Source of the DNA: Melioribacteraceae bacterium | GTDB taxonomy: Bacteria; Bacteroidota; Ignavibacteria; Ignavibacteriales; Melioribacteraceae | Assembly: GCA_011525875.1 (NCBI GenBank) | Contig: WYBN01000012.1 | Coordinates: 541,716-605,715 of the forward strand | Direction of reading: 5' to 3' | DNA: 64,000 nt | Shown here: positions 7,453 through 14,947 of the stretch, piece after piece | Layout: each line of letters opens with the position of its first letter | Position numbering within the stretch: the stretch's first letter is position 1 | Position numbers and translations under genes: made by a program | The notes under the pieces: model-generated | What the model was told of the DNA's origin: nothing | Seen by the model: only the letters and a program-made list of their open reading frames with translations | The model's database searches: none

Positions 7453-10307
7453 AAATCCCAGCCAAAAAAGAATTGATAAAATAATCCATCCTGAATATGC
7501 GTGAAACCTTTTTCGATTCTTTTCCCAACATCGTAGCGAAGTGTAATAGCGTTCAAAATATTGATTCTTACGCCAGCTCCGAAACTGCCCAAGGTCTCAA
7601 AATATTCATCGTCCCATGCGCTGCCAATGTCAAAATATGCTGCTCCTCTGATATTGAAAAGACCTATGCCGAGGAAAGGAAAATCAACGGCAATCCGGTC
7701 AATCAAAGGAAATCGTAATTCAACTGAAGATATCCATAATTTTTCACCACGGATCGAGAACCGTTTCCATCCGCGTAAATCCCAGCTGCCGCCGGCAAAA
7801 TACCGTCTCGCCTCCTTTCCATGATTGTAATAGAAAGAAGCTCTTGAAGCAAGTGCCGTACGAAAACCTAGGCGGAGATAATTTCTGTAGTCTGCAATTA
7901 ATGAGTAATAGTTTACATTGCTGAATTTTACATCGCTTGTATAGCCGAGCAACAGCCGGAACCTTGAACCGTCGAGAGGTCCGGTCGGACCCCAAAGCGT
8001 ATTATCGTGAACAAAGGATAATGTGTTTGTCATAAGCAGTGCTTTTCTTGGTGAAGTTTCTCCCAGCAATTTCTTGTCGGAATTTGCCGTACTGATAGAA
8101 GCTTCAATACGCTGAAAAGTCGAGAACGGGAAAATCAAACTAAAAAATCCGCCGAAACTCCTTTCAACAAAGTATTCGTTCGATTCACGTATATCATATC
8201 TTCTGCCATTAAAATGGAAAATACCGTATGCGTAATTTGTTCTGTATTTTGTATTAATTCGAGTGATGGCGACATTAAAATTTTTCATTATCTCAGTTTG
8301 ATCTTCAGCGGTATTGTAAAGTAAAAACATGAATTGATCATCGCTGAGCATATCGCTTAATGTGAATATAGCCCCGCCGCGTGCGCCGAATACGGGATCG
8401 GCAATTACCTGACTGACTGCATAATCAAGCGTATATTCTGTTTCATAATCAATTTTTTTTAATACCTGAGAAGATTTAACCTTTTCGGCGAACCATCTAT
8501 GCCCAATATCAGTAAAATCAAAGACTGCGGAATTGTTTTCGATATTGGCGAAATTGTTAATTTCATACTCATAGAATTGAAATGAGAAATTTTCAATTGC
8601 GCTCGTGATTATTCTTTTATCGTCTCTGAAGGTATATTCAAAAACGCTTGTGAGAAAATTCGATATTTTGATCATTCCTCGGGGTTCTAAATTTTCATCC
8701 CATTCAAGTTTCCAAAGATTTAGAACATCTTCGTAATCGGTTGTAAAAAACAATTCACCTTCCGAGTTAAATCGCGGGGAAGCTATGTTGGCATCAGTGT
8801 AGGTCAAATAATTAATTAAGTGATCGGATAGATCGTATTTGAAGAGATTAATTTTTTTTTCATACCGACCTTCTGTTCTGTCGGACGCAAAAACAACGTA
8901 ATTACCGTCGTTGCTGAATACCGGTTCTTTATCGTAGTAATAATCGTTTGTCAACCTTGTGAGTTTTCCGCTTTCAACGTTTACAATAAATATATCCGAA
9001 AAACCTTTTTTGTCTATAGCCGAAAAAACTATTTGAGAACGATCCTTTGAAAATTTTGTCCCTTCGATAGAAATTATTTCGTCAAAGCGGAAAGTTTTAG
9101 TAATCTCTTTATTGGAAATCGAGTACAGGTGTATCACATCGGAAGCGCCGGATTTTGTTACGAAGACTATCTCTCCGTTTGCGGATACGTCTATCGAAGG
9201 TTTCATCAGATGGAACGATTCAAAGATTTCTTCCCTCTCCCCCTGAATAAGCAGCAGAGGTTCTATAAAATCTTTGGATTTATCATTAATCTCGAGTTTA
9301 TAAATGGAACTATAGCCGCTTCTATTAGCAATAAATATCAGCCATTCTTTCTCGCCGTCGGAATAATAGCATGGAGAGAAATTGAACCCTTCATTAGTCA
9401 ATTTTTTCGATGCAATTTTATGCGGAAATTTCTCCCCGATCAGCGGATAATATTTCCTTTTCAGATAATACTCATATTTCCGGTCAATGTGTTCAATGCT
9501 CTCCTCAAGCGTGAATTCGAGTACATCATTAAAATTACTGAACCGCCAGGAATTTTCGAGAAGCAATAATATTTTGCTCTCACCATATTCATCTGATAAA
9601 TATTTAAGAAAATTCTGACCGGCTTTATACATGATAAATGAGCCGTAGATTTTATCCATATCGCTGTATTTTGAAAATAAATTACTCAGCACGACATCTC
9701 GCAGTACCATTTCAGCCTGTGCGTCCCAATAATAAGACCAATATTCCGCAAGCCCTTCAACAAACCAAAGAGGCGGCATATTTAATTCAGCGCTTCTGTG
9801 ATTTGTTTTCATATTATAAATTTTGTCAATCATAAAGACGTGCACCATTTCGTGCTTAATTACATGCTCGAACTGCTCTAATGAGCCCTGATAAGGAATA
9901 ACGACTCTTCCTTTGAAAAATTCAAAAAATCCACCCACGCCTTCAGGTATAAATCCCGGTCTAGTGTTTGTCTGCTGAAAATGAATATGGGTGTTGTAGA
10001 AAATCAATGGGATTTTTCTTGTTACATAATGATTGAATTTTTGTTTTAGGTCATCAAAAGAATCCTGTGCAAACTTAGCGCCGATCTCAGCGATATTTTC
10101 AAAATCTCCATAGTAATAGATATTGAAATTTTCCGTGCCGATCATTTTCCAGTTAAAATCCTCGTACTGCACCTTATTTCTTCCGAAGAAAAAATACTGT
10201 GCATCGGCATTACCGGGAAAGGCGCATAAGATAAGAAGACAAAATACCGATACAGATTTTATTAAACGTGATTTATCAGATGAAATCATTACAGAGGCAA
10301 ATATCAT
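7449..10307 (-). CDS. Gluzincin peptidase - TolB-type propeller - outer-membrane barrel fusion
   Basis: This 952-aa exported protein has three parts. First, after a signal peptide (hydrophobic core VFCLLILCAFPGNADAQ), comes a peptidase-MA-like domain with HEMVH (H152, E153, H156) and a downstream WFVEGLAEYW whose Glu184 is the expected third zinc ligand. Second, residues of about 300-560 hold WD40-like TolB blades, for example EPVFSNDGNYVVFASDR and FSKDRSQIVFSA. Third, residues of about 620-952 look like an Omp85/surface-antigen barrel: alternating aromatic strands, GGSWDLRGW, VELRFPL, AAYFDIGSAWDD and a C-terminal aromatic FFFGWDF. It is therefore predicted to be a metallopeptidase anchored in the outer membrane. 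An in-frame ATG at 10289 is an alternative start. It is followed, with 4-base overlap, by a propeller lipoprotein. Its substrate is unknown. Confidence 0.85.
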   Translation of the reverse strand: MIFASVMISSDKSRLIKSVSVFCLLILCAFPGNADAQYFFFGRNKVQYEDFNWKMIGTENFNIYYYGDFENIAEIGAKFAQDSFDDLKQKFNHYVTRKIPLIFYNTHIHFQQTNTRPGFIPEGVGGFFEFFKGRVVIPYQGSLEQFEHVIKHEMVHVFMIDKIYNMKTNHRSAELNMPPLWFVEGLAEYWSYYWDAQAEMVLRDVVLSNLFSKYSDMDKIYGSFIMYKAGQNFLKYLSDEYGESKILLLLENSWRFSNFNDVLEFTLEESIEHIDRKYEYYLKRKYYPLIGEKFPHKIASKKLTNEGFNFSPCYYSDGEKEWLIFIANRSGYSSIYKLEINDKSKDFIEPLLLIQGEREEIFESFHLMKPSIDVSANGEIVFVTKSGASDVIHLYSISNKEITKTFRFDEIISIEGTKFSKDRSQIVFSAIDKKGFSDIFIVNVESGKLTRLTNDYYYDKEPVFSNDGNYVVFASDRTEGRYEKKINLFKYDLSDHLINYLTYTDANIASPRFNSEGELFFTTDYEDVLNLWKLEWDENLEPRGMIKISNFLTSVFEYTFRDDKRIITSAIENFSFQFYEYEINNFANIENNSAVFDFTDIGHRWFAEKVKSSQVLKKIDYETEYTLDYAVSQVIADPVFGARGGAIFTLSDMLSDDQFMFLLYNTAEDQTEIMKNFNVAITRINTKYRTNYAYGIFHFNGRRYDIRESNEYFVERSFGGFFSLIFPFSTFQRIEASISTANSDKKLLGETSPRKALLMTNTLSFVHDNTLWGPTGPLDGSRFRLLLGYTSDVKFSNVNYYSLIADYRNYLRLGFRTALASRASFYYNHGKEARRYFAGGSWDLRGWKRFSIRGEKLWISSVELRFPLIDRIAVDFPFLGIGLFNIRGAAYFDIGSAWDDEYFETLGSFGAGVRINILNAITLRYDVGKRIEKGFTHIQDGLFYQFFFGWDF

Positions 10308-10346
10308 AAGTATTTCTTAAGAAGGCAACGAGAAAATTTTCTGTCT

Positions 10347-12104
10347 TTATGAATCGAAGATTTGTTCGATATCCTCGTCGTAATTAGAATCGTAAAACAA
10401 TTTAATTTTTGTTTTTATTTCGTTTTCAGTTTTGAGCAATAAACACTCTTCTACTAATTCCTTGGTTTTTTGATAAGACATTTTCCTGATTATCTTTTTT
10501 ATCTGCGGTATAGAAGCAGCATTAACGCTGATTGCGTCAAATCCTAAACCCAGGATTAGAGGAACCGCAGTGTGATGAGAAGCCATCTCTCCGCATATAC
10601 TTACAGGTTTTTTATTTTTCTTGGCGTCTTTAAGAATAAATTCCAGCGCCCTTACTACAGCTGGATGATATTCCTGATACTGGTTACTAATAATATCATT
10701 CCCCCTGTCAACAGCAAGTAGATACTGTATCAGATCGTTAGTGCCAATACTGAAAAAATCCACATATTCCGAAAAATCATTTATCATTAAAGCCGCTGAA
10801 GGCACTTCGATCATAATGCCGAAATCAATATCCTTATCATAATTCTTCTTCTTAGACTTTAATTCCGACATACACTCATCGATTAGTTTTCTCGTTTCCA
10901 GGACCTCCCGGATAGAAGATACCATCGGGATCATAAAATTAACATTACCATGAACACTTGCACGAAGTACTGCCTTGATCTGTGTCTTGAATAATTCTTT
11001 GTGGTCAAGCAAAAATCTTATTCCTCTCCATCCAAGCATTGGATTGGGTTCTTTCACGTCAACCGGAAGCACTTTATCGCCGCCGATATCAAAAGCGCGT
11101 ATAGTAATTTTCTGCGGGTAAAGCTTTTCTGCAAGTTCTTTGTATGTTGTATACTGAAGAGATTCGTCTGGGAAATTTTCAAGCACGTTAAATAACTGCT
11201 CTGTACGTATTAGCCCAATACCCTTGGCGCCGTTTTGGAAAATAAATTCTATCTCGGCATTAACGTCAAGATTAGCTAATATTTTCACTTCGTAGCCGTC
11301 GGTGGTTACTGCAGGTTCGTCTTTTAATTTAAGAAGTTCGGTGTCAAGCTCATTAAGTCTTTCTATCTTATCGGAATAATAATTTATCTGTTCATCAACC
11401 GGTTTAACATATATTACTCCGTGGTAGCCGTCAATTATAACTAAATCGCCCTCGTTGATTTTAGAAGTCCCGTCGTGGACACCCACAACCGCCGGTATAC
11501 CGAGCGATCTTGCAACAATAGCCGCATGCGAGGTTAAACCGCCGACGTTAGTGATATATCCTTTTGTATTTACCCGGGAAAATAGAACCGTATCCGCCGG
11601 AGAAATTGAATGTGCAACAATTATTACGTCGTTACTTATTCGCGAATGCCATTTTTTGTGTTTTAGATTTCTGATTATTCTATTCTTGATATCTTCAATA
11701 TCCTGAGATCTTTCCTTCATGTAAGATTCAGTGGATTCGTTCATCATATTCTGGTACTTCGTGATCTCATCATGAACAATGAATTCAGGATTGAGTTTTT
11801 CTTTTTTAATGCGGTCAAATAAATTAGCGATTAAAATCGGGTCATCCAGTATCATCAACTGCGCTTCGAAAATTGCAGCCCGTTTATTTCCTAGTTTATC
11901 AACAGCAAGGCTGAAAACTTTATTCAGTTCCTTCTTGGATTTTTCCAAAGCTTCGCGAAGATTACTTACTGCTTCGTCTACTTCAGTAATACTATCATGT
12001 GAAACGCTTTCTATTTCGCGGGTGTAAAGAAATGCCTTTGCAATTGAGATGCCCGGTGCGGCAGCAATACCTTTAATTTCGTTATCGATCAGCCATTTTT
12101 TCAT
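10347..12104 (-). CDS. ptsI: PTS enzyme I (PEP-protein phosphotransferase)
   Basis: The 585-aa enzyme transfers phosphate from phosphoenolpyruvate to HPr. The N-terminal HPr-binding and swivel region includes GIAAAPGISIAKAF and the active-site segment GGLTSHAAIVAR with His193. The C-terminal PEP-binding barrel includes IRTEQLF, GWRGIRF, GTNDLIQY and the Cys motif CGEMASHH. Length matches classical EI, and no GAF domain is fused, so it is not PtsP. The start codon overlaps the ptsH stop by 4 bases (ATGA). No sugar permease (EII) gene lies in the window, so the phosphate may go to a regulatory PTS or to permeases elsewhere. Confidence 0.95.
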   Translation of the reverse strand: MKKWLIDNEIKGIAAAPGISIAKAFLYTREIESVSHDSITEVDEAVSNLREALEKSKKELNKVFSLAVDKLGNKRAAIFEAQLMILDDPILIANLFDRIKKEKLNPEFIVHDEITKYQNMMNESTESYMKERSQDIEDIKNRIIRNLKHKKWHSRISNDVIIVAHSISPADTVLFSRVNTKGYITNVGGLTSHAAIVARSLGIPAVVGVHDGTSKINEGDLVIIDGYHGVIYVKPVDEQINYYSDKIERLNELDTELLKLKDEPAVTTDGYEVKILANLDVNAEIEFIFQNGAKGIGLIRTEQLFNVLENFPDESLQYTTYKELAEKLYPQKITIRAFDIGGDKVLPVDVKEPNPMLGWRGIRFLLDHKELFKTQIKAVLRASVHGNVNFMIPMVSSIREVLETRKLIDECMSELKSKKKNYDKDIDFGIMIEVPSAALMINDFSEYVDFFSIGTNDLIQYLLAVDRGNDIISNQYQEYHPAVVRALEFILKDAKKNKKPVSICGEMASHHTAVPLILGLGFDAISVNAASIPQIKKIIRKMSYQKTKELVEECLLLKTENEIKTKIKLFYDSNYDEDIEQIFDS

Positions 12105-12367
12105 AATTCGTCAAATCCTCGTTCAAAATAGGCTGCTATTGCCTCAGATGCTTCCTTTTCATCCTCTCCGTCGAAGCTTAAAACAACCTCGCTCCCTTTG
12201 GCGGCAGCAAGAGTCATAACACCTATGATGCTTTTCCCGTTAATGCTTAAGCCGTCCTTATGAATAAAAAAATCACATTTAAATCTTGCTGCCATCTTAA
12301 CGATCGTGGCTGCGGGTCTTGTGTGCAAACCCGCATTATTAATAATTTTAATAGTCTTTTCTATCAT
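12101..12367 (-). CDS. ptsH: HPr phosphocarrier protein
   Basis: This 88-aa protein starts at the ATG at 12367. That ATG overlaps the upstream TAA by one base (TAATG), and a longer reading to 12403 would add residues no HPr has. With this start the phospho-acceptor in GLHTRPA falls at His15 and the regulatory serine in NGKSIIGVM falls at Ser46, exactly the canonical positions. Ser46 conservation raises the possibility of HPr kinase control. HPrK itself is not in the window. The gene sits between a polyprenyl synthase and ptsI in one tightly overlapping run. Confidence 0.95.
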   Translation of the reverse strand: MIEKTIKIINNAGLHTRPAATIVKMAARFKCDFFIHKDGLSINGKSIIGVMTLAAAKGSEVVLSFDGEDEKEASEAIAAYFERGFDEL

Positions 12368-13350
12368 TATTTGCTTCTCTTCAGTAAAGTAAAGGCTAAC
12401 CATTTCAAACTGCCGGCGTTGTCGATTTTATTCACAGCTTTCAATGCTTTATCTGTATATTTTTCTACCAGTTGCTTAACTTCTTCAATAACGCCGAGTT
12501 TAATATAAATATTTCTGTATTTACTGATTTGATTTTTTTTAATGCCTTTTTTTCGAATTACCTTTATTAGGTCCGACTTATCTTTGCCCCGGGCTTTTTC
12601 CAAAGCACGAAGAAAAAGATAAGTCTTCTTGCCTTCCATAAGATCACCGCCGACTTTTTTGCCAAATTCTTTTTCATCACCTACTATATCGAGCATATCA
12701 TCCTGCAGTTGAAATGCGATGCCAAGATTCAGTCCGTAAATTTCAAGAGCCTTTATTTCTTTTTTGCTTCCTCCGGAAATTTGAGAACCTATCGAACAGC
12801 ACATCTTGGCAAGAGCGGCTGTTTTTTTTTCAATCATCTTCATATATTCTTTTATGCTTACTTCTTTCCTCACTTCAAATTCTTTATCAAGACTTTGCCC
12901 TTCGCAAATTTCTATTATACCTTTTGTGAAAGCCTCAACGACTCTCCTGTCATTGCTTTTGCAATCTTTCAATAAATTTTGATATGCAACTGCAATCAAA
13001 TTATCTCCTGCAAGTATAGCAGTACTTAAATCATATTTGATATGTAAAGTTGGAAGTCCTCTCCGCTTATCTGCATTATCCATGATATCATCGTGAATTA
13101 AAGTGAAATTGTGTAATATCTCGACTGCAATAGCTGCATTGTAAACATCTTTAAATCTTCCGCCGGCAGCCTGCGCAGAAAGCAGAACAAGTAAAGCTCT
13201 AATCCTTTTGCCTTCACTATTCAAAATATATGAGCAAGGTTCGTAAAGAGATTTAGGATTATTATTCTTTAATAATCCGCTTAGTTTCTTTTCAATTATA
13301 GCTTTCTCTTTTAAGTAAGTCGATTCGAATCTGCTTGAGTCCTTTATCAT
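12367..13350 (-). CDS. Polyprenyl diphosphate synthase (farnesyl/geranylgeranyl type)
   Basis: The 327-aa trans-prenyltransferase condenses isopentenyl diphosphate with allylic diphosphates. The first aspartate-rich motif is HDDIMDNADKRRG (D87, D88, D91) and the second is FQLQDDMLDIVGD. Further family marks are GKRIRALLV near residue 48 and the Lys-Thr pair in GKKTYLFL. The bulky Phe82 five residues before the first motif suggests a short- or medium-chain product (C15-C20) rather than a long quinone tail, but chain length cannot be fixed from sequence alone. It begins 2 bases after the stop of isopentenyl diphosphate isomerase, a sensible metabolic partner, and ends in a TAATG overlap with ptsH. 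Confidence 0.92.
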   Translation of the reverse strand: MIKDSSRFESTYLKEKAIIEKKLSGLLKNNNPKSLYEPCSYILNSEGKRIRALLVLLSAQAAGGRFKDVYNAAIAVEILHNFTLIHDDIMDNADKRRGLPTLHIKYDLSTAILAGDNLIAVAYQNLLKDCKSNDRRVVEAFTKGIIEICEGQSLDKEFEVRKEVSIKEYMKMIEKKTAALAKMCCSIGSQISGGSKKEIKALEIYGLNLGIAFQLQDDMLDIVGDEKEFGKKVGGDLMEGKKTYLFLRALEKARGKDKSDLIKVIRKKGIKKNQISKYRNIYIKLGVIEEVKQLVEKYTDKALKAVNKIDNAGSLKWLAFTLLKRSK

Positions 13351-13352
13351 GA

Positions 13353-14402
13353 TTATATCATTTCCTTTTTTCTAATTATTTTATTTTTTCTGAATTGCTT
13401 AAGATTTTTTGAATTAGTAAGGAACATAATTTGTTTAACATTATTAAAAATATCGGTGATGTAACTTATTACGCCCTCAACCCCATCGGACTTAACGGTT
13501 TGCAAGAGCTTCCTCGCTTGAGCTGTAATATCAGCTCCTAATGCAAGCGCCTTTGCAGTCTCGCTGAAATGATTTACACCGCCGGACGCAATAAGTAAAA
13601 ACTTATATTTTTTCTTCAAATCAGCAACTGTCCGCACGCAGTATGATGTCGGCAGCCCCCAGTCGTGGAAAAAATTTCTGCCGGTTATATTTTTGTTTCT
13701 AAGTAATTCAACGGCTGTCCAGCTGGTACCGCCAGCGCCCGCTACATCTATACCTTTTACTCCGCAGTTGAGAAGCCTCTTAGCCGTAAACGAACCGATT
13801 CCATGCCCGACTTCTTTTACAATCACAGGCGTATCAATACGGCTGCAAATCATTTCGATATTCTTTAACAAATTTGGGAAGAACGGTTCTCCATTGTTTT
13901 GAAGCATTTCCTGTGCTGGATTTAAGTGTATCACAAGCGCATCGGCATCAATCATTTCAACTGCACGCTTAACAGGTTCAATTCCTTTAAGTAAACTAAT
14001 TTGTGCGGCGCCTAAATTACTTAACTTCGGTACATCAGGAGCGTTTTTTAATATTGTCTTAAATGAATTATGATATAATTTATTCTCGAGCGCTTGTCTT
14101 TGGCTGCCAACGCCAACAGGTATATTCATTTCCTGAGCAGCTGTGGCTAACTGTGTATTAATTTTAAATGACTCGTCCGTACCGCCTGTCATACAAGAAA
14201 TCAAAAATGGCAGCGATATTTTCTTTCCAAAGAATTTGGTTTCAAGATTAATTTTACCCGGGTCTACTTCAGTTGCTGCATCATGCAAAAAATCATATTC
14301 TTCAAATCCATTGGATTTCTTCTTAAAAGAAACGTCTTCAGTAAGACACAAATCTATATGATCCTTTTTACGGGAAGAAGTTTCCAAGTGATTTCTTTCC
14401 AT
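13353..14402 (-). CDS. fni: Type 2 isopentenyl-diphosphate delta-isomerase
   Basis: The 349-aa FMN-dependent enzyme interconverts IPP and DMAPP. Diagnostic segments are RKKDHIDLCL at the N-terminus, PFLISCMTGGT, GVGSQRQALEN, VIHLNPAQEMLQ (catalytic Gln region), VKEVGHGIG and GIDVAGAGGTSW, and the FMN phosphate-binding LIASGGVNHF. It is the first gene of the minus-strand run that continues through the prenyl synthase, ptsH and ptsI. It is divergent from the pilin-like gene at 14543, so the 140-bp gap between them should hold its promoter. Confidence 0.95.
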   Translation of the reverse strand: MERNHLETSSRKKDHIDLCLTEDVSFKKKSNGFEEYDFLHDAATEVDPGKINLETKFFGKKISLPFLISCMTGGTDESFKINTQLATAAQEMNIPVGVGSQRQALENKLYHNSFKTILKNAPDVPKLSNLGAAQISLLKGIEPVKRAVEMIDADALVIHLNPAQEMLQNNGEPFFPNLLKNIEMICSRIDTPVIVKEVGHGIGSFTAKRLLNCGVKGIDVAGAGGTSWTAVELLRNKNITGRNFFHDWGLPTSYCVRTVADLKKKYKFLLIASGGVNHFSETAKALALGADITAQARKLLQTVKSDGVEGVISYITDIFNNVKQIMFLTNSKNLKQFRKNKIIRKKEMI

Positions 14403-14475
14403 GAATGAAGATAACCTTTGATTATGACTTTTGAAATATAAAAAAAATAATGAAGATTAGCCTCAGTCATACTCT

Positions 14476-14505
14476 TGCAATTTTACTAAAAAAATTTAAA
14501 TTGCA
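14476..14505. promoter_or_regulatory. Inverted repeat in a divergent intergenic region
   Basis: TGCAATTT (14476-14483) and AAATTGCA (14498-14505) form a perfect 8-bp inverted repeat with a 14-nt AT-rich spacer. It lies between the divergent fni and pilin-like genes, about 38 bases upstream of the latter. It could be an operator or a leader hairpin, or chance in AT-rich DNA. A TATAAT at 14535-14540 lies only 2 bases before the plus-strand ATG and so is unlikely to be that gene's -10 box. Confidence 0.3.
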
Positions 14506-14542
14506 GATGCAACTTTCATAAAATACACCATGGGTATAATTT

Positions 14543-14947
14543 ATGGGGCATCAACAACTACTCTTAATAGTGCTTGGCGTGGTAATAGCAGGTGTTGCAG
14601 TGCTGGTAGGAATAGATTATTTTGCTTCCCAGGCTGTTGAAAGCAGCCGTGATTCTGTAATCCACGACCTAAATCATCTCGCCTCTTTAGCCCAAACCTA
14701 TTACAAAAAAACTGCTGATCAGGGAGGAGGAGGAGGAAGCTATGTGGGATTTTCTATTCCACATGCCATTGACACAACAGCTGCCGGTGTTTATACGATA
14801 ATCTATGCGCGCCAGAATAGAGCGCTGCTGCAAGGCGTAGGTTTTGAAAAGGGCGACGATGCCTTCGGATGTGGAGATTTAACAACACGGGTGACGTATC
14901 AAATTCTTGTAGAGCAAGGAGGAACAACGTTAAATAAAATTTATTGA
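14543..14947 (+). CDS. Pilin-like single-pass membrane protein
   Basis: This 134-aa protein begins with a hydrophobic helix (QQLLLIVLGVVIAGVAVLVGI), continues as an amphipathic helix (VIHDLNHLASLAQTYYKK), and after a run of five glycines (QGGGGGSYVGF) becomes a compact strand-rich domain with a single Cys. That layout is like a type IV pilin or pseudopilin. The prepilin cleavage signature (short basic leader, then Gly and FTLIE) is missing, so it may stay uncleaved or use another route. No pilus assembly genes are nearby. Its 3' end overlaps the convergent pabBC gene by 7 bases. There is no recognisable Shine-Dalgarno before the ATG. Function unknown. Confidence 0.7.
   Translation: MGHQQLLLIVLGVVIAGVAVLVGIDYFASQAVESSRDSVIHDLNHLASLAQTYYKKTADQGGGGGSYVGFSIPHAIDTTAAGVYTIIYARQNRALLQGVGFEKGDDAFGCGDLTTRVTYQILVEQGGTTLNKIY

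Noticed and set aside
7744..7995. Open frame in the peptidase/barrel gene on the same strand in another phase
   Set aside because: It is wholly within a well-supported gene and has no family match or ribosome site.
9129..9569. A 146-codon plus-strand frame opposite the peptidase gene
   Set aside because: It is antisense to a gene with clear motifs and its translation looks random.
12368..12403. A longer HPr start giving 100 residues
   Set aside because: The ATG at 12367 puts His15 and Ser46 at canonical places and forms a TAATG junction; the extra residues lie inside the prenyl synthase gene.
14530..14543. An ATG at 14530 as the start of the pilin-like gene
   Set aside because: It is in a different phase from the coding frame, so it cannot be the start of this protein.
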